Below, piece by piece: positions 1 through 7,995 of a stretch of 64,000 nt of DNA. The stretch spans positions 82,903 to 146,902 of the forward strand of contig NZ_JAUUTW010000010.1 in the NCBI RefSeq assembly GCF_030676415.1. Reading direction: 5' to 3'. The first letter of the stretch is position 1. Each line of letters begins with the position of its first letter. The notes beneath the pieces are model-generated. The model saw only the letters and a list, made by a program, of their open reading frames with translations, was not told the DNA's origin and did not search any database. The stretch comes from Peribacillus frigoritolerans (GTDB lineage Bacteria > Bacillota > Bacilli > Bacillales > DSM-1321). Made by a program: the position numbers and the translations under genes.

Positions 1-533
1 TTATCTTCAATGGCTGAAAGTAAGAGCCCTTTTGCATCATACGGGGAAGATGGAACGACGACCTTCAATCCAGGAATGCTAGTGAACAAGGCATAAAGGC
101 TTTGTGAATGCTGAGCTGCAGCCCTGAACCCTGCACCATGCATTGTACGGATCGTCACGGGAACCTGAGCTTTACCCCCAAACATATAGCGGAATTTCGC
201 ACCTTGATTCAATACTTCATCCAAACAGCTGCCAATGAAATCGTTGAACATTAACTCGGCAATCGGCCGTAAGCCTGTCGAAGCGGCTGCCATGGCCGCC
301 CCCATATAACCTGCTTCCGCAATGGGTGTATCAAGGATTCTATCCCGGCCAAACTCTTGGACCAATCCTTTTGTGACACCTAAAACACCACCCCATGCTT
401 CGTCATCCTGCAAATGATCGACCTCTGCACCGCCGGCTACATCTTCTCCCATAAGGATGACATTTTCATCTTTTCTCATTGCCATGGCCATTGCTTCATT
501 TATTGCCTGTGACATACTGATTTTTCTACTCAT
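1..533 (-). CDS. acoB: 2-oxoacid (acetoin) dehydrogenase E1 beta subunit, partial at window edge
   Basis: N-terminal 177 codons of a thiamine-diphosphate E1 beta subunit; the rest lies left of the window. The translation starts MSRKISMSQAINEAM and contains the family stretches VILMGEDVAGG, DTPIAEAGYMGAA and TIRTMHGAGFRAAAQHSQS. With E1 alpha it decarboxylates the oxo-substrate and passes the acyl group to an E2. The start is set by AAAGGAGG six bases upstream. It follows the alpha gene after 21 bases, so they are co-transcribed. Acetoin as substrate is inferred from closeness of the alpha subunit to AcoA and from the sigma-54 promoter; pyruvate or branched-chain E1 is the alternative. Confidence 0.9.
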   Translation of the reverse strand, partial: MSRKISMSQAINEAMAMAMRKDENVILMGEDVAGGAEVDHLQDDEAWGGVLGVTKGLVQEFGRDRILDTPIAEAGYMGAAMAAASTGLRPIAELMFNDFIGSCLDEVLNQGAKFRYMFGGKAQVPVTIRTMHGAGFRAAAQHSQSLYALFTSIPGLKVVVPSSPYDAKGLLLSAIED

Positions 534-554
534 CTCGATTCCTCCTTTTATGGT

Positions 555-1547
555 TTAATAGGATACATAAACATCGTTTAATAAATCGGATGCCTCCGGA
601 TACGGGCTATCTTCACTGAACTTGACTGCCTGTTTAATAGATTCCTCAACGGCATTCTCAAGAGAAATCAGTTCATTTTCCGCCAGCAGATTCTGATTCA
701 GTAAGTAATTCCTAAAAAGGGCAATCGCATCTTTCTCTTTTTTATGCTCCTTTTTGTCTTGTTCTTTTTTATATTTCTGTGCATCTCCCTCGAAGTGTCC
801 ATAATTTCGATAAGTAACGCATTCGATTAATGATGGACCTTCTCCCCTGCGAGCTCTCTGAACGGCTTCTTCAGCAGCCTTATACACGGCCAATACATCT
901 TTCCCATCCACCCGGACACCCGGGATATTGTAGCTTATCGCCCGGTCTGCTATCGTTTTACAGCTAGAAGCATAGTTGAAAGGTGTGGCTTCTCCATACC
1001 CATTATTTTCAGCGATGAAAATGACGGGTAGCTTCCAGATTGCCGCCAGATTTATCCCTTCATGGAATGTCCCATGATTGTTGGCACCATCACCAAAAAA
1101 ACAAACACTAACGTGATCGGTCTTTTTATATTTGGCAGTTAAAGCTGCACCGCATGCGAGCGGAAAGCCTCCACCGACTATCCCGTTCGCACCCAACATC
1201 CCCTTATCCAAATCGGCAATGTGCATGGAACCGCCTTTTCCCTTGCAAAGCCCTGTCACTTTCCCATAGATTTCAGCCATCATCCCGTTAAGGTCGCATT
1301 CTTTGGCAATACAGTGGCCATGACCTCTGTGAGTGCTTGTAATGCTGTCCTTTTCGGATAGGTGAGCACATACTCCTACAGCTACCGCTTCTTCCCCAGC
1401 ATACAAATGGACAAACCCTGGTAAAATCCCCTTAGCAAAAGATTCATGAACTTGGTCTTCGAATTTTCTGATCTCCAGCATTTTTTTGTACATCCAATGA
1501 GCCTTGTCCTGTGATAACTTGATTTCATTCGATTGAACCGTTTCCAT
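555..1547 (-). CDS. acoA: Acetoin dehydrogenase E1 alpha subunit (TPP-dependent)
   Basis: 330 aa, the usual length for AcoA. The thiamine-diphosphate motif runs from GDG (152-154) to NN (181-182); the GMLGANGIVGGG stretch near 117 is typical of AcoA/pyruvate E1 alpha. It forms the E1 heterotetramer with the beta subunit encoded next, feeding an E2/E3 complex that cleaves acetoin to acetaldehyde and acetyl-CoA. The gene is first in the operon and is preceded by a sigma-54 -24/-12 promoter, as known for the B. subtilis aco operon (SigL/AcoR). The substrate is inferred; family and subunit type are clear. Confidence 0.88.
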   Translation of the reverse strand: METVQSNEIKLSQDKAHWMYKKMLEIRKFEDQVHESFAKGILPGFVHLYAGEEAVAVGVCAHLSEKDSITSTHRGHGHCIAKECDLNGMMAEIYGKVTGLCKGKGGSMHIADLDKGMLGANGIVGGGFPLACGAALTAKYKKTDHVSVCFFGDGANNHGTFHEGINLAAIWKLPVIFIAENNGYGEATPFNYASSCKTIADRAISYNIPGVRVDGKDVLAVYKAAEEAVQRARRGEGPSLIECVTYRNYGHFEGDAQKYKKEQDKKEHKKEKDAIALFRNYLLNQNLLAENELISLENAVEESIKQAVKFSEDSPYPEASDLLNDVYVSY

Positions 1548-1589
1548 TTTTCAGCCCCCAATCATTAATAATGAGTCAATCTTATATAT

Positions 1590-1605
1590 TGCAAATACCG
1601 TGCCA
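1590..1605 (-). promoter_or_regulatory. Sigma-54 (SigL) -24/-12 promoter of the aco operon
   Basis: Read on the minus strand the site is TGGCACGGTATTTGCA, a full match to the sigma-54 consensus TGGCAYRNNNNTTGCW. It ends 43 bases before the acoA start codon. Sigma-54 promoters need an enhancer-binding activator, consistent with the inverted repeat about 50 bases further upstream. Confidence 0.92.
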
Positions 1606-1652
1606 AAATGGGGGGCGGTAAAATTAGGACTTTATCTATTTTCAGCAGAAAC

Positions 1653-1696
1653 AAAACGAGACAAAATGAGATGGTTGTCTCGTTTTGTCTCGTTTT
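1653..1696. promoter_or_regulatory. 19-bp inverted repeat, probable activator (AcoR-type) upstream site
   Basis: Arms 1653-1671 and 1678-1696 pair at 18 of 19 positions around a 6-base spacer; each arm contains GAGACAAAA / TTTTGTCTC. It lies about 50 bases upstream of the -24 element, where sigma-54 enhancer-binding proteins bind. A terminator is the alternative, but no minus-strand gene ends just before it. The cognate activator gene is not in the window. Confidence 0.65.
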
Positions 1697-1791
1697 TTAG
1701 TAATATACTATCCAATTTTGAAGTGAAAAGATATTTGAATGCGGAAGCAGCTGTTTAAGTAATAAGCTCTTTATGCACCATTTTTTTAGGT

Positions 1792-1807
1792 GTCAGTACT
1801 TACCAAT
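1792..1807 (+). promoter_or_regulatory. Third copy of the TetR-type operator (half-site)
   Basis: GTCAGTACTTAC followed by CAAT matches the first 12 bases of the perfect operator at 3513. It lies 55 bases beyond the stop codon of the flavin reductase gene, in the gap to the aco operon, so which promoter it would act on is unclear. Confidence 0.4.
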
Positions 1808-1861
1808 ATGAATTTTTGTTAAATTATTTGGGGGGAGTGCCTAGGTAGTAATCACTCATGC

Positions 1862-2404
1862 TTATCGTAATTTTTTTAATGCACCGCTCCATGCAATCGT
1901 TTGATCTAACATTGCATTGACATTACCAAGGTGTAAATCAGCTGGTTTAAATGTCTTGAAGTTTTCAAAGTCTGTAAATAATGATAATGTTGGATTTACC
2001 CGAACGTCCGCAACTAGTAATTCCCCTAAGATGCCACGCAAATGTTCGGCTGCACGAGCTCCGCCAGTTGAACCATAGCTCACGATGCCCGCAGCTTTGT
2101 TGTTCCATTCATCACGTGCGGAATCAAGTGCGTTTTTTAATGCCCCTGTAATACTGTGATTATATTCTTGTACGATAAACACAAAACCATCTAAGCTAGA
2201 AAGTTTTTCTGGCCAAGCTGATAATCCTGGTTCTTCACCAGTACCTTCTCCAACAAATGGCAATTTAAAATCTGCGATATCGACGATTTCATAATTTGCA
2301 TCTTCTCGTTTATCAGCTATTTCTTTTACCCAATTTCCTACTTGTGGACTTACGCGTCCTTTACGTGTGCTTCCTAAGATAATTCCAATTTTTAATTTTT
2401 TCAA
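1862..2404 (-). CDS. NAD(P)H-dependent FMN reductase / azoreductase-like flavoprotein
   Basis: Flavodoxin-fold reductase of about 180 aa. Phosphate-binding loop GSTRKGR lies close to the N-terminus; the mid-protein QEYNHSITGALKNALD block is the signature of the NADPH-dependent FMN reductase family. It would reduce FMN or quinones/azo compounds in the cytoplasm. I place the start at TTG 2404, because AAGGAGG (2411-2419) is 6-7 bases upstream; an ATG at 2434 would add ten residues but leave that ribosome site inside the gene. It is last in an operon with an ABM monooxygenase downstream of a TetR gene, suggesting defence against a small aromatic or electrophilic compound. Confidence 0.85.
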   Translation of the reverse strand: MKKLKIGIILGSTRKGRVSPQVGNWVKEIADKREDANYEIVDIADFKLPFVGEGTGEEPGLSAWPEKLSSLDGFVFIVQEYNHSITGALKNALDSARDEWNNKAAGIVSYGSTGGARAAEHLRGILGELLVADVRVNPTLSLFTDFENFKTFKPADLHLGNVNAMLDQTIAWSGALKKLR

Positions 2405-2474
2405 TGCTTTCTCCTCCTTGTTAATGCTCGGCAAATAATTTGCTTAAACATAAAAACCTTATAATTTAATGGAT

Positions 2475-2798
2475 TTACAAATTTTCAATCTCTTCCACTA
2501 ACGTGTAGTACCCACCTTCTGTATCTTCAATGAGATGGTTTATTTTGCTAAGATGTTCTCTAAATTCACTTTTTTTCAACCAATCTTTATGAAAATCAAT
2601 ACTCTCAAAGGTAGTTACCATAATTGCCTTATTATTATCAACAGAACGATGCCAACGGCTACTAATCCAACCAGGAACTCCTTGAGATCCCTTCTTGAAA
2701 TTGAGTAGTTCTTCAGCTTGGATAGCAACCAATTCATCTAGTTTGCCTGGTTTAGCCGTAAATACATTAATCCATACTATTGTGTTACTTGATTTCAT
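2475..2798 (-). CDS. Antibiotic biosynthesis monooxygenase (ABM) domain protein
   Basis: About 107 aa, a single dimeric alpha/beta ABM domain. Visible family features are the N-terminal strand TIVWINVFTAKPGKLDEL, the central WISSRWHRS segment and the VTTFESIDFHKDWLKKSEFREH helix region. Such proteins are cofactor-free monooxygenases or heme/quinone-handling proteins; the substrate is unknown. ATG 2798 is preferred over ATG 2804: AGGAG at 2808-2812 leaves 9 bases to the former and only 3 to the latter. It lies 70 bases upstream of the flavin reductase, and a TetR-type operator is located between it and the regulator gene. Confidence 0.8.
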   Translation of the reverse strand: MKSSNTIVWINVFTAKPGKLDELVAIQAEELLNFKKGSQGVPGWISSRWHRSVDNNKAIMVTTFESIDFHKDWLKKSEFREHLSKINHLIEDTEGGYYTLVEEIENL

Positions 2799-2860
2799 AT
2801 TCATAATCTCCTGTCATTACCTTATTTTTTTCAATTCATGCATTACCTTTTTTAAAGGGA

Positions 2861-2876
2861 GTCAGTACTAACTGTC
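2861..2876. promoter_or_regulatory. TetR-type operator upstream of the ABM/FMN reductase genes
   Basis: GTCAGTACTAACTGTC differs at two positions from the perfect operator upstream of the tetR gene. It lies 62 bases before the ABM start codon, in the short gap after tetR, where it could control the two enzyme genes separately from the regulator. Confidence 0.65.
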
Positions 2877-2894
2877 ATTATTCTTCATGAAAAA

Positions 2895-3488
2895 CTAGGG
2901 AGTTAAAGCCCTAGTAAATGTTTGCACACTCTCCATAATAAATGCCTCCAGGGACACGGTTGGATAGTTTTCATCAACATCCAGGTTGTTCATAAAGGCA
3001 CCAAAATTCATCATCATGAACGACAACGCCTGAAGCTCTGGGTTTGTGTGAATAAGCTTTCCTTTTTCATACATTGTGTTAAAATAGTTTGTCAAAATTT
3101 CTAGTAACTGTCGAGGGTGCTTTTGTGTTTTTTCTCGAAACCCAGGTAAATTGCCTTCCTCCTTGATACTTATCATAATCATTTTCCGGTTACGATTCAT
3201 GATTTCATGATAAGTTCGACTAATCAATTGTAAGTCCGAATGTAAATCCCACACGATTTGCTCTTCATTAAAAAGTTTTGTCATCTCTTCGGCATAATGA
3301 TATCGGTCAAATGCCGTTTCCAGAAGATTTTGCTTGCTTCCAAACCGACGAAACAGTGTTTTTTCACTCAAACCTGCGGCACCAGCGATTTCCTGAGTAG
3401 AAACACCTTTGTACCCTTTCTCTGCTATTAAATCGATTGCCGCCAACAGCAGCTTATCATCTGTACTTAGCTTATTAACGCTACTCAT
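2895..3488 (-). CDS. TetR/AcrR family transcriptional repressor
   Basis: 197 aa. The N-terminal helix-turn-helix (about residues 8-58) reads LLLAAIDLIAEKGYKGVST, then QEIAGAAGLSEKTLFRRFGSK, a standard TetR DNA-binding domain. The remaining 140 residues are the variable ligand-binding/dimer domain. It is first in the operon with the ABM and FMN reductase genes. A perfect palindrome lies just downstream of its own -10 box, and a second copy precedes the ABM gene, so it probably represses both. The inducing ligand is unknown. Confidence 0.9.
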   Translation of the reverse strand: MSSVNKLSTDDKLLLAAIDLIAEKGYKGVSTQEIAGAAGLSEKTLFRRFGSKQNLLETAFDRYHYAEEMTKLFNEEQIVWDLHSDLQLISRTYHEIMNRNRKMIMISIKEEGNLPGFREKTQKHPRQLLEILTNYFNTMYEKGKLIHTNPELQALSFMMMNFGAFMNNLDVDENYPTVSLEAFIMESVQTFTRALTP

Positions 3489-3512
3489 GCTCTCACTTCC
3501 TCTAAATGGACT

Positions 3513-3567
3513 GTCAGTACTTACTGACCATTTATTTTATTCTATTCATCTGTTTTAAAATTGTCAA
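3513..3567 (-). promoter_or_regulatory. tetR promoter with perfect palindromic operator
   Basis: On the minus strand: -35 TTGACA (3562-3567), 17-base spacer, -10 TAGAAT (3539-3544). About ten bases downstream is the operator at 3513-3528, GTCAGTA-CT-TACTGAC on the plus strand, with perfect 7-bp arms. A repressor bound there would sit over the transcription start, which supports autoregulation. Confidence 0.75.
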
Positions 3568-3589
3568 GAAAATTCCAGCAGTACAAAAT

Positions 3590-3889
3590 CTATTTTCAGA
3601 TGGAAGTCAGATCCGAATGATTGAACGGGAAAAGGTGCAACCATTTATCGCTTTGTCAGTTAGCGATTTTCTAGCTTTTATACGAAAGTTGACTACATAA
3701 GAGCTGCCTTTCATGTCATAGATGGCAAGTTATAACGGGAGACCGATTGGCCTATCCTACGACAATCCAGACCAGTATACAGAAATGGAGAAGTTGTTCG
3801 TTTCTAAGTTTATTCAAGAGAAATTTAAAAAGACGGAGCTTTTTGCTCCGCCTCAGTTTGTAGACAAAAGGGTTCTATCTAAAAATTAA
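3590..3889 (+). other. Possible remnants of decayed coding sequence; unidentified
   Basis: Two short stretches read like protein but lack convincing starts: a frame ending at 3700 with FSDGSQIRMIEREKVQPF, and a 55-codon frame 3722-3889 beginning MASYNGRPIGLSYDNPDQY. There is no Shine-Dalgarno before the second and a stop codon immediately precedes it. I do not recognise either; they may be leftovers of one or two deleted genes. A GGAGC-TTTTT-GCTCC hairpin overlaps the end. Confidence 0.25.
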
Positions 3890-3895
3890 AACAAA

Positions 3896-4025
3896 GTTGA
3901 TTGGAACGGAAGGTACGAGACTCCTGCGGGAAAAGCGAGTCCAGGGGAGACCCCACAGGCGCAATGGCGCCGAGGAGGCTCCCGGACCGCCCGCGGAAAG
4001 CGAGTGCCTGGAGTGGAAATCAACG
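3896..4025 (+). repeat. Interspersed GC-rich repeat, copy 1 (130 bp)
   Basis: Runs from GTTGATTGGAACGG to GGAAATCAACG, so the ends are inverted (GTTGATT / AATCAAC). Inside are blocks found in all three copies: GAGACTCCT.CGGGAA, GGGAGACCCCACAGGCGCAA and AAAGCGAGTGCCTG. GC content is far above the surroundings. Copies 2 and 3 lie at 39566 and 63825 in the opposite orientation. I recall similar sequences scattered in Bacillaceae genomes but no established function. Open frames across it are not genes. Confidence 0.85.
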
Positions 4026-4049
4026 TTTAGATTACACAAAGCCCTAAAA

Positions 4050-4093
4050 AAACTGTAGACAAACTCGATATTCATCGAGTTTGTCTACAGTTT
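4050..4093. terminator. Perfect 20-bp stem hairpin beside repeat copy 1
   Basis: AAACTGTAGACAAACTCGAT (4050-4069), loop attc, and its exact complement to 4093. It lies 30 bases beyond the stop codon of acetoacetyl-CoA synthetase and is followed on the minus strand by a T-run, so it probably ends that transcript. The same stem recurs at 63760. Confidence 0.75.
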
Positions 4094-4122
4094 GAGATGA
4101 AGCTTTTTGCTCCGCCTGAATC

Positions 4123-6111
4123 CTAGAATATTTTTTTCTCATTCAACTCGAGAGCTAATTCTTTAAAGAACTGCAGCGATTCTGGATTTCCCATGGAGTC
4201 TGCATTCACTACTTTATCAAACTCGAAACCTAATAACACTTTACGTATCGGGACTTCCATTTTCTTTCCGTTCAACGTTTTAGGAATTTGTTCAACGACA
4301 TGGATTTGGTCAGGGATAAAACGAGGGGATACATGCCCTCTGATTTGTTCCTTGATTTTTGCCGTCAATGCTGCATCCAGGATTTTACCGGGCTTAAGGA
4401 CAACGAACAGCAGCAGTGAGGAACCGCGGCCAAGCACTTCCCTATCGATGACAAGGCTTTCCATCACCTCGTCTATCGCTTCGACGACCCGGTATATATC
4501 GCTAGTTCCCATCCGTACACCAGAACGGTTGATGGTCGAGTCGGAACGTCCATAAATGATACAGCTGCCCTTGTCGTCGATCTTTATCCAATCACCATGT
4601 TTCCATATGCCAGGATACGTATCGAAATAACTCTCGTAGTATCTTGTCCCGTCTTGATCATTCCAGAAGTATAGCGGCATGGACGGCATCGGTTTGGTAA
4701 TGACTAATTCACCGACTTCATTAATCAATGTTTGACCATGCTCATCAAAGGCTTCCGCGCAAACACCCAATGCCCTTCCTTGTATCTCTCCGATTCTCAC
4801 GGGCAATGTTGGAACACCACCTACAAATCCGGCACAAACATCGGTTCCGCCACTGGATGAACTGAGCCAGATATCTTTCTTGACATTCTCATACACCCAT
4901 TTATAACCGTCGCCAGACAATGGAGCTCCAGTGGAAAAAAGAGCCTTCAATTTCGATAAATCATATTTTTCCATTGGCTTGTTTCCTAACTTCATGGAAT
5001 TCGTAAGGAATGGTGCACTTGTTCCAAAAAAAGTCATGCCTGTATCTTCCGCCAATTCCCAAAGGGCATCCATATTCGGAAAAGAAGGACTGCCGTCATA
5101 AAGGACAATGGTCCCTTCATTAAGCAAACCACCCATAAGGAGATTCCACATCATCCAGCCTGTCGTCGTAAACCAGAATACAGTATCCTCGGAAGTTATG
5201 CCTTGATGGATTTTTGTTGATTTAAAATGCTCCAATAATATACCGCCATGACCTTGTACAATTGGTTTTGGCATCCCGGTTGTACCTGATGAATAGAGAA
5301 TCCAAAGCGGATGATCGAACGGAACGCTTTCAAAAGATAATTCTGCCTTTTCTTTTAATAGGTCATCCCAAGGAATCGTATCTGCCAGATTCACTTCCAA
5401 AATCTTTTTTTCTATGTAAGGAACCAACACGGTATGCTTGACAGTGACCAATTCCTGTTTAAGCTGTGAGACGACTGGTGTTTTATCATATACATTTCCA
5501 TTGTATTGATACCCATCCACCGCCAGTAATACAACCGGTTCAATCTGTTTGAAACGATCTATGACGCTTCTTGCTCCAAAGTCAGGTGAACAGCTGGACC
5601 AGATGGCACCTATGCTTACTGTTGCCAAGAAAGCTATGACCGCTTCAGGTATGTTTGGCATATAGGCAACAACACGATCACCTGATTTCACACCAAGTTC
5701 CCTTAATGAATGGGCGACAGAAGCTACTTTTTCTTTCAGCTCTTGCCAGCTAACCTCTTGTTGCTTGATATGTTCGGAACGAAAAAAAATCGCCGTTTTC
5801 TCTTCTTGATTATTCAATAATGCATTTTCAGCATAATTAAGCCTTGCCCCCTCGAACCATTTCGCACCTGGCATAGATTGCTCCGCTAAAACCCTGTCAT
5901 ATTTCCTGGCTGCTTTTACATCACAATAATCCCAAATTGAAGCCCAAAATTCCTCCAGTTCATCTACCGACCATTTCCATAATTCATGATAATCATGAAA
6001 TGTTAAACCTTTCTTTTCTTTTAACCATTTTACATATTGAGTCAATACCGTTTGCTTGATTTGTTCCTTTGTCGGTTCCCAAATGATTTGTCCATCTGTA
6101 AGCGGTTTCAT
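4123..6111 (-). CDS. Acetoacetyl-CoA synthetase (acetoacetate-CoA ligase)
   Basis: 662 aa, full length for the acetoacetyl-CoA synthetase branch of the ANL adenylate-forming family. It activates acetoacetate with ATP and CoA in the cytoplasm, for ketone-body or PHB-derived carbon. The AMP-binding P-loop YSSGTTGMPKP lies near 272-282, the family stretch WFTTTGWMMWN follows, and the C-terminal domain carries YGRSDSTINRSGVRMG and a PKTLNGKKMEVPIRK segment bearing the catalytic lysine. N-terminal WFEGARLNYAEN is typical of this group rather than of acetyl-CoA synthetase proper. It is a single-gene unit bounded by a strong hairpin. Regulation is not visible. Confidence 0.9.
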   Translation of the reverse strand: MKPLTDGQIIWEPTKEQIKQTVLTQYVKWLKEKKGLTFHDYHELWKWSVDELEEFWASIWDYCDVKAARKYDRVLAEQSMPGAKWFEGARLNYAENALLNNQEEKTAIFFRSEHIKQQEVSWQELKEKVASVAHSLRELGVKSGDRVVAYMPNIPEAVIAFLATVSIGAIWSSCSPDFGARSVIDRFKQIEPVVLLAVDGYQYNGNVYDKTPVVSQLKQELVTVKHTVLVPYIEKKILEVNLADTIPWDDLLKEKAELSFESVPFDHPLWILYSSGTTGMPKPIVQGHGGILLEHFKSTKIHQGITSEDTVFWFTTTGWMMWNLLMGGLLNEGTIVLYDGSPSFPNMDALWELAEDTGMTFFGTSAPFLTNSMKLGNKPMEKYDLSKLKALFSTGAPLSGDGYKWVYENVKKDIWLSSSSGGTDVCAGFVGGVPTLPVRIGEIQGRALGVCAEAFDEHGQTLINEVGELVITKPMPSMPLYFWNDQDGTRYYESYFDTYPGIWKHGDWIKIDDKGSCIIYGRSDSTINRSGVRMGTSDIYRVVEAIDEVMESLVIDREVLGRGSSLLLFVVLKPGKILDAALTAKIKEQIRGHVSPRFIPDQIHVVEQIPKTLNGKKMEVPIRKVLLGFEFDKVVNADSMGNPESLQFFKELALELNEKKIF

Positions 6112-6220
6112 TCAATCATCTCCCTTAGGTATCAAATGCGTCATTGAATCATTTCATAATAATTGGTAGTTTACTTGAATTGTAATCTATGAGTTCAAAA
6201 ACTGTCAATTTACACTAAAC

Positions 6221-7492
6221 TCAAATAGGCTCGTATCTATGTATGGGCAGGTTAATAGAGAAACATGTCCCTTTCCCTTGTACACTTGACACATGTACCG
6301 TTCCATCCATGCTTTTGATAACGCTATATGAAACCATCATGCCTAATCCAGTTCCTTTATTTTTTGTCGTGAAGTAAGGCTCACCTAAACGGTATATTTG
6401 TTCCTGTGACATTCCAATTCCCTGATCTTGGATCTTAATTTGGATGGTGGAGGCAGCACGAATTAAATGTACGTATATTTCGCCATCATGGTCCATCGAT
6501 TCTATCCCATTCTTTAAGATATTGAACAGGCACTGCTGGAATTTCTTCCTTTCCCCCTTGATATAATAAGCTCCATCTTCGAATAGGGACAACTTCAATT
6601 CTATTCCATTACTGGTAGCCAAGGGTTTTATGCTGTTCACGACATGCTGAATTTCCTCGGATACACTTAATCGTTCTGTGTTATCAGGGCTTATGGCAGC
6701 AAACGTCAAATAATCATTAATGACATCCGTGGCCCGATCTAATTCCTCCAGTGCAATATTTGCATATTTGACCTTTGTATGGGAAGACACGTCTTCGCTT
6801 AACATTTGAATATATCCCCTTGTAACCGTAAGGGGATTTCTGACTTCATGAGATATGCTAGCAGCCAGATGACTAACGATCTGCAATTTTTCCGCTTTCA
6901 CTAATTTTTCGAGAACCTGAAAATTAGTGAGGATGACTTCCCATAGTAAGATTACAACAACGATTCCTATGACTTGGATCGTGAAGTATTGCTTCCATAG
7001 GCTTATACCAATAGTAAGTTCAAATACTTCTGTTGAAATAAACTGTGTGAGAATGTGAACAATAAAGATTAATAATATACCGATTAAGATTTTTTTACTG
7101 ACAGACATTTTTAGATAGTATTTAGATATAAAAAACAGGGAAACACCAATTAGTGGAAAAGTGATGCATGATATATAAAATCCATTTTCCCCCCCTGTTA
7201 AATAGCGAATAAGAAGAGTGATGACTATTAATAGGAACCCTAACCGGTAGCCTCCATATAAACCGCCTAAAAGAAAAGGGATCCATCGAAGATCCCAAAC
7301 AAAATCCTCTTCTATGATCACTGGAAACAGCATACATAGAACAAGTGAAAGAATAGGGAAAATGGATAAGAACGATCCTTTTAATGCATCTAAACGATAT
7401 ACGTACTTCACAAGATAACTCATTTGCAATAAAAAGATCGGAAAAAGGATAATTAAAAAGTTAATCAGTAAATCTTTTGTCATCAGATTCAT
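6221..7492 (-). CDS. Sporulation-type sensor histidine kinase, KinB-like (5TM sensor)
   Basis: 423 aa. The first about 185 residues are a multi-span membrane sensor (5TMR-LYT type) with hydrophobic segments near 8-28, 42-60, 70-97, 108-125, 135-155 and 170-188. A HisKA domain follows with phospho-acceptor H215 in ISHEVRNPLTVTRGY, then an HATPase with NILKNGIESM (N box), DQGIGMS (G1) and GTGLGM (G2). Length, layout and motifs match B. subtilis KinB, which feeds phosphate into the Spo0F/Spo0B/Spo0A relay. No response regulator gene lies next to it, as expected for an orphan phosphorelay kinase. The exact orthology is inferred. Confidence 0.85.
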   Translation of the reverse strand: MNLMTKDLLINFLIILFPIFLLQMSYLVKYVYRLDALKGSFLSIFPILSLVLCMLFPVIIEEDFVWDLRWIPFLLGGLYGGYRLGFLLIVITLLIRYLTGGENGFYISCITFPLIGVSLFFISKYYLKMSVSKKILIGILLIFIVHILTQFISTEVFELTIGISLWKQYFTIQVIGIVVVILLWEVILTNFQVLEKLVKAEKLQIVSHLAASISHEVRNPLTVTRGYIQMLSEDVSSHTKVKYANIALEELDRATDVINDYLTFAAISPDNTERLSVSEEIQHVVNSIKPLATSNGIELKLSLFEDGAYYIKGERKKFQQCLFNILKNGIESMDHDGEIYVHLIRAASTIQIKIQDQGIGMSQEQIYRLGEPYFTTKNKGTGLGMMVSYSVIKSMDGTVHVSSVQGKGTCFSINLPIHRYEPI

Positions 7493-7643
7493 TTTTACAC
7501 CGAACTTTCGATATTTTTCGAAGATTTAGACAGGTATATAAATCATAACAAGATAGAGAATGATAAGCTAGTAAAATTATGATGTGGGAATTAAAAGGTT
7601 TCTATTCCGCCATCCAGGTAAGAAATTGGGTTAATGTTATAAA

Positions 7644-7687
7644 AAAATACCCGTTCGTAAAAGTGTCTTTTTACGAACGGGTATTTT
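7644..7687. terminator. Strong bidirectional terminator
   Basis: A 19-bp perfect stem (7644-7662 with 7669-7687; core ACCCGTTCGTAAAA) with a 6-base loop. An A-run on the left gives a U-tract for minus-strand transcripts, so it can end the copper operon readthrough from 7996. The rest of 7493-7995 shows no gene or other signal that I recognise. Confidence 0.8.
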
Positions 7688-7995
7688 CTTTCCATATAGG
7701 TAATTCCTTCCGAACTTTACGTTAATCATACTCACCTGTTAAACAATGACACTCCGATACTTCTGACATAGAAGCTGATGCCTTTTCCAAAACTTCCAGT
7801 TTTTCCGAGAGAACAATTTTCTAGTATTGGATGGGGCGAAGTAAACCCTATTGAGAAATATTGATTGATCGGTAAAAATGATCAGTCCATAAAAATTTTT
7901 CTTAACCCGTAGATTATTGAATATCGCAAATTTCCTTCCATAAAATCGCCATGTATAGAAACGCCTTTTTAGATATAGAAATAAGATGTTACAGT

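Noticed and set aside
1653..1696. Inverted repeat as a rho-independent terminator
   Set aside because: No minus-strand gene ends just upstream of it with readthrough to stop, and it is placed ideally for a sigma-54 activator; still listed as uncertain.
3875..4075. 66-codon open frame on the minus strand through the GC-rich repeat
   Set aside because: It runs across repeat copy 1, has no ribosome site, and the same non-coding repeat appears elsewhere in other frames.
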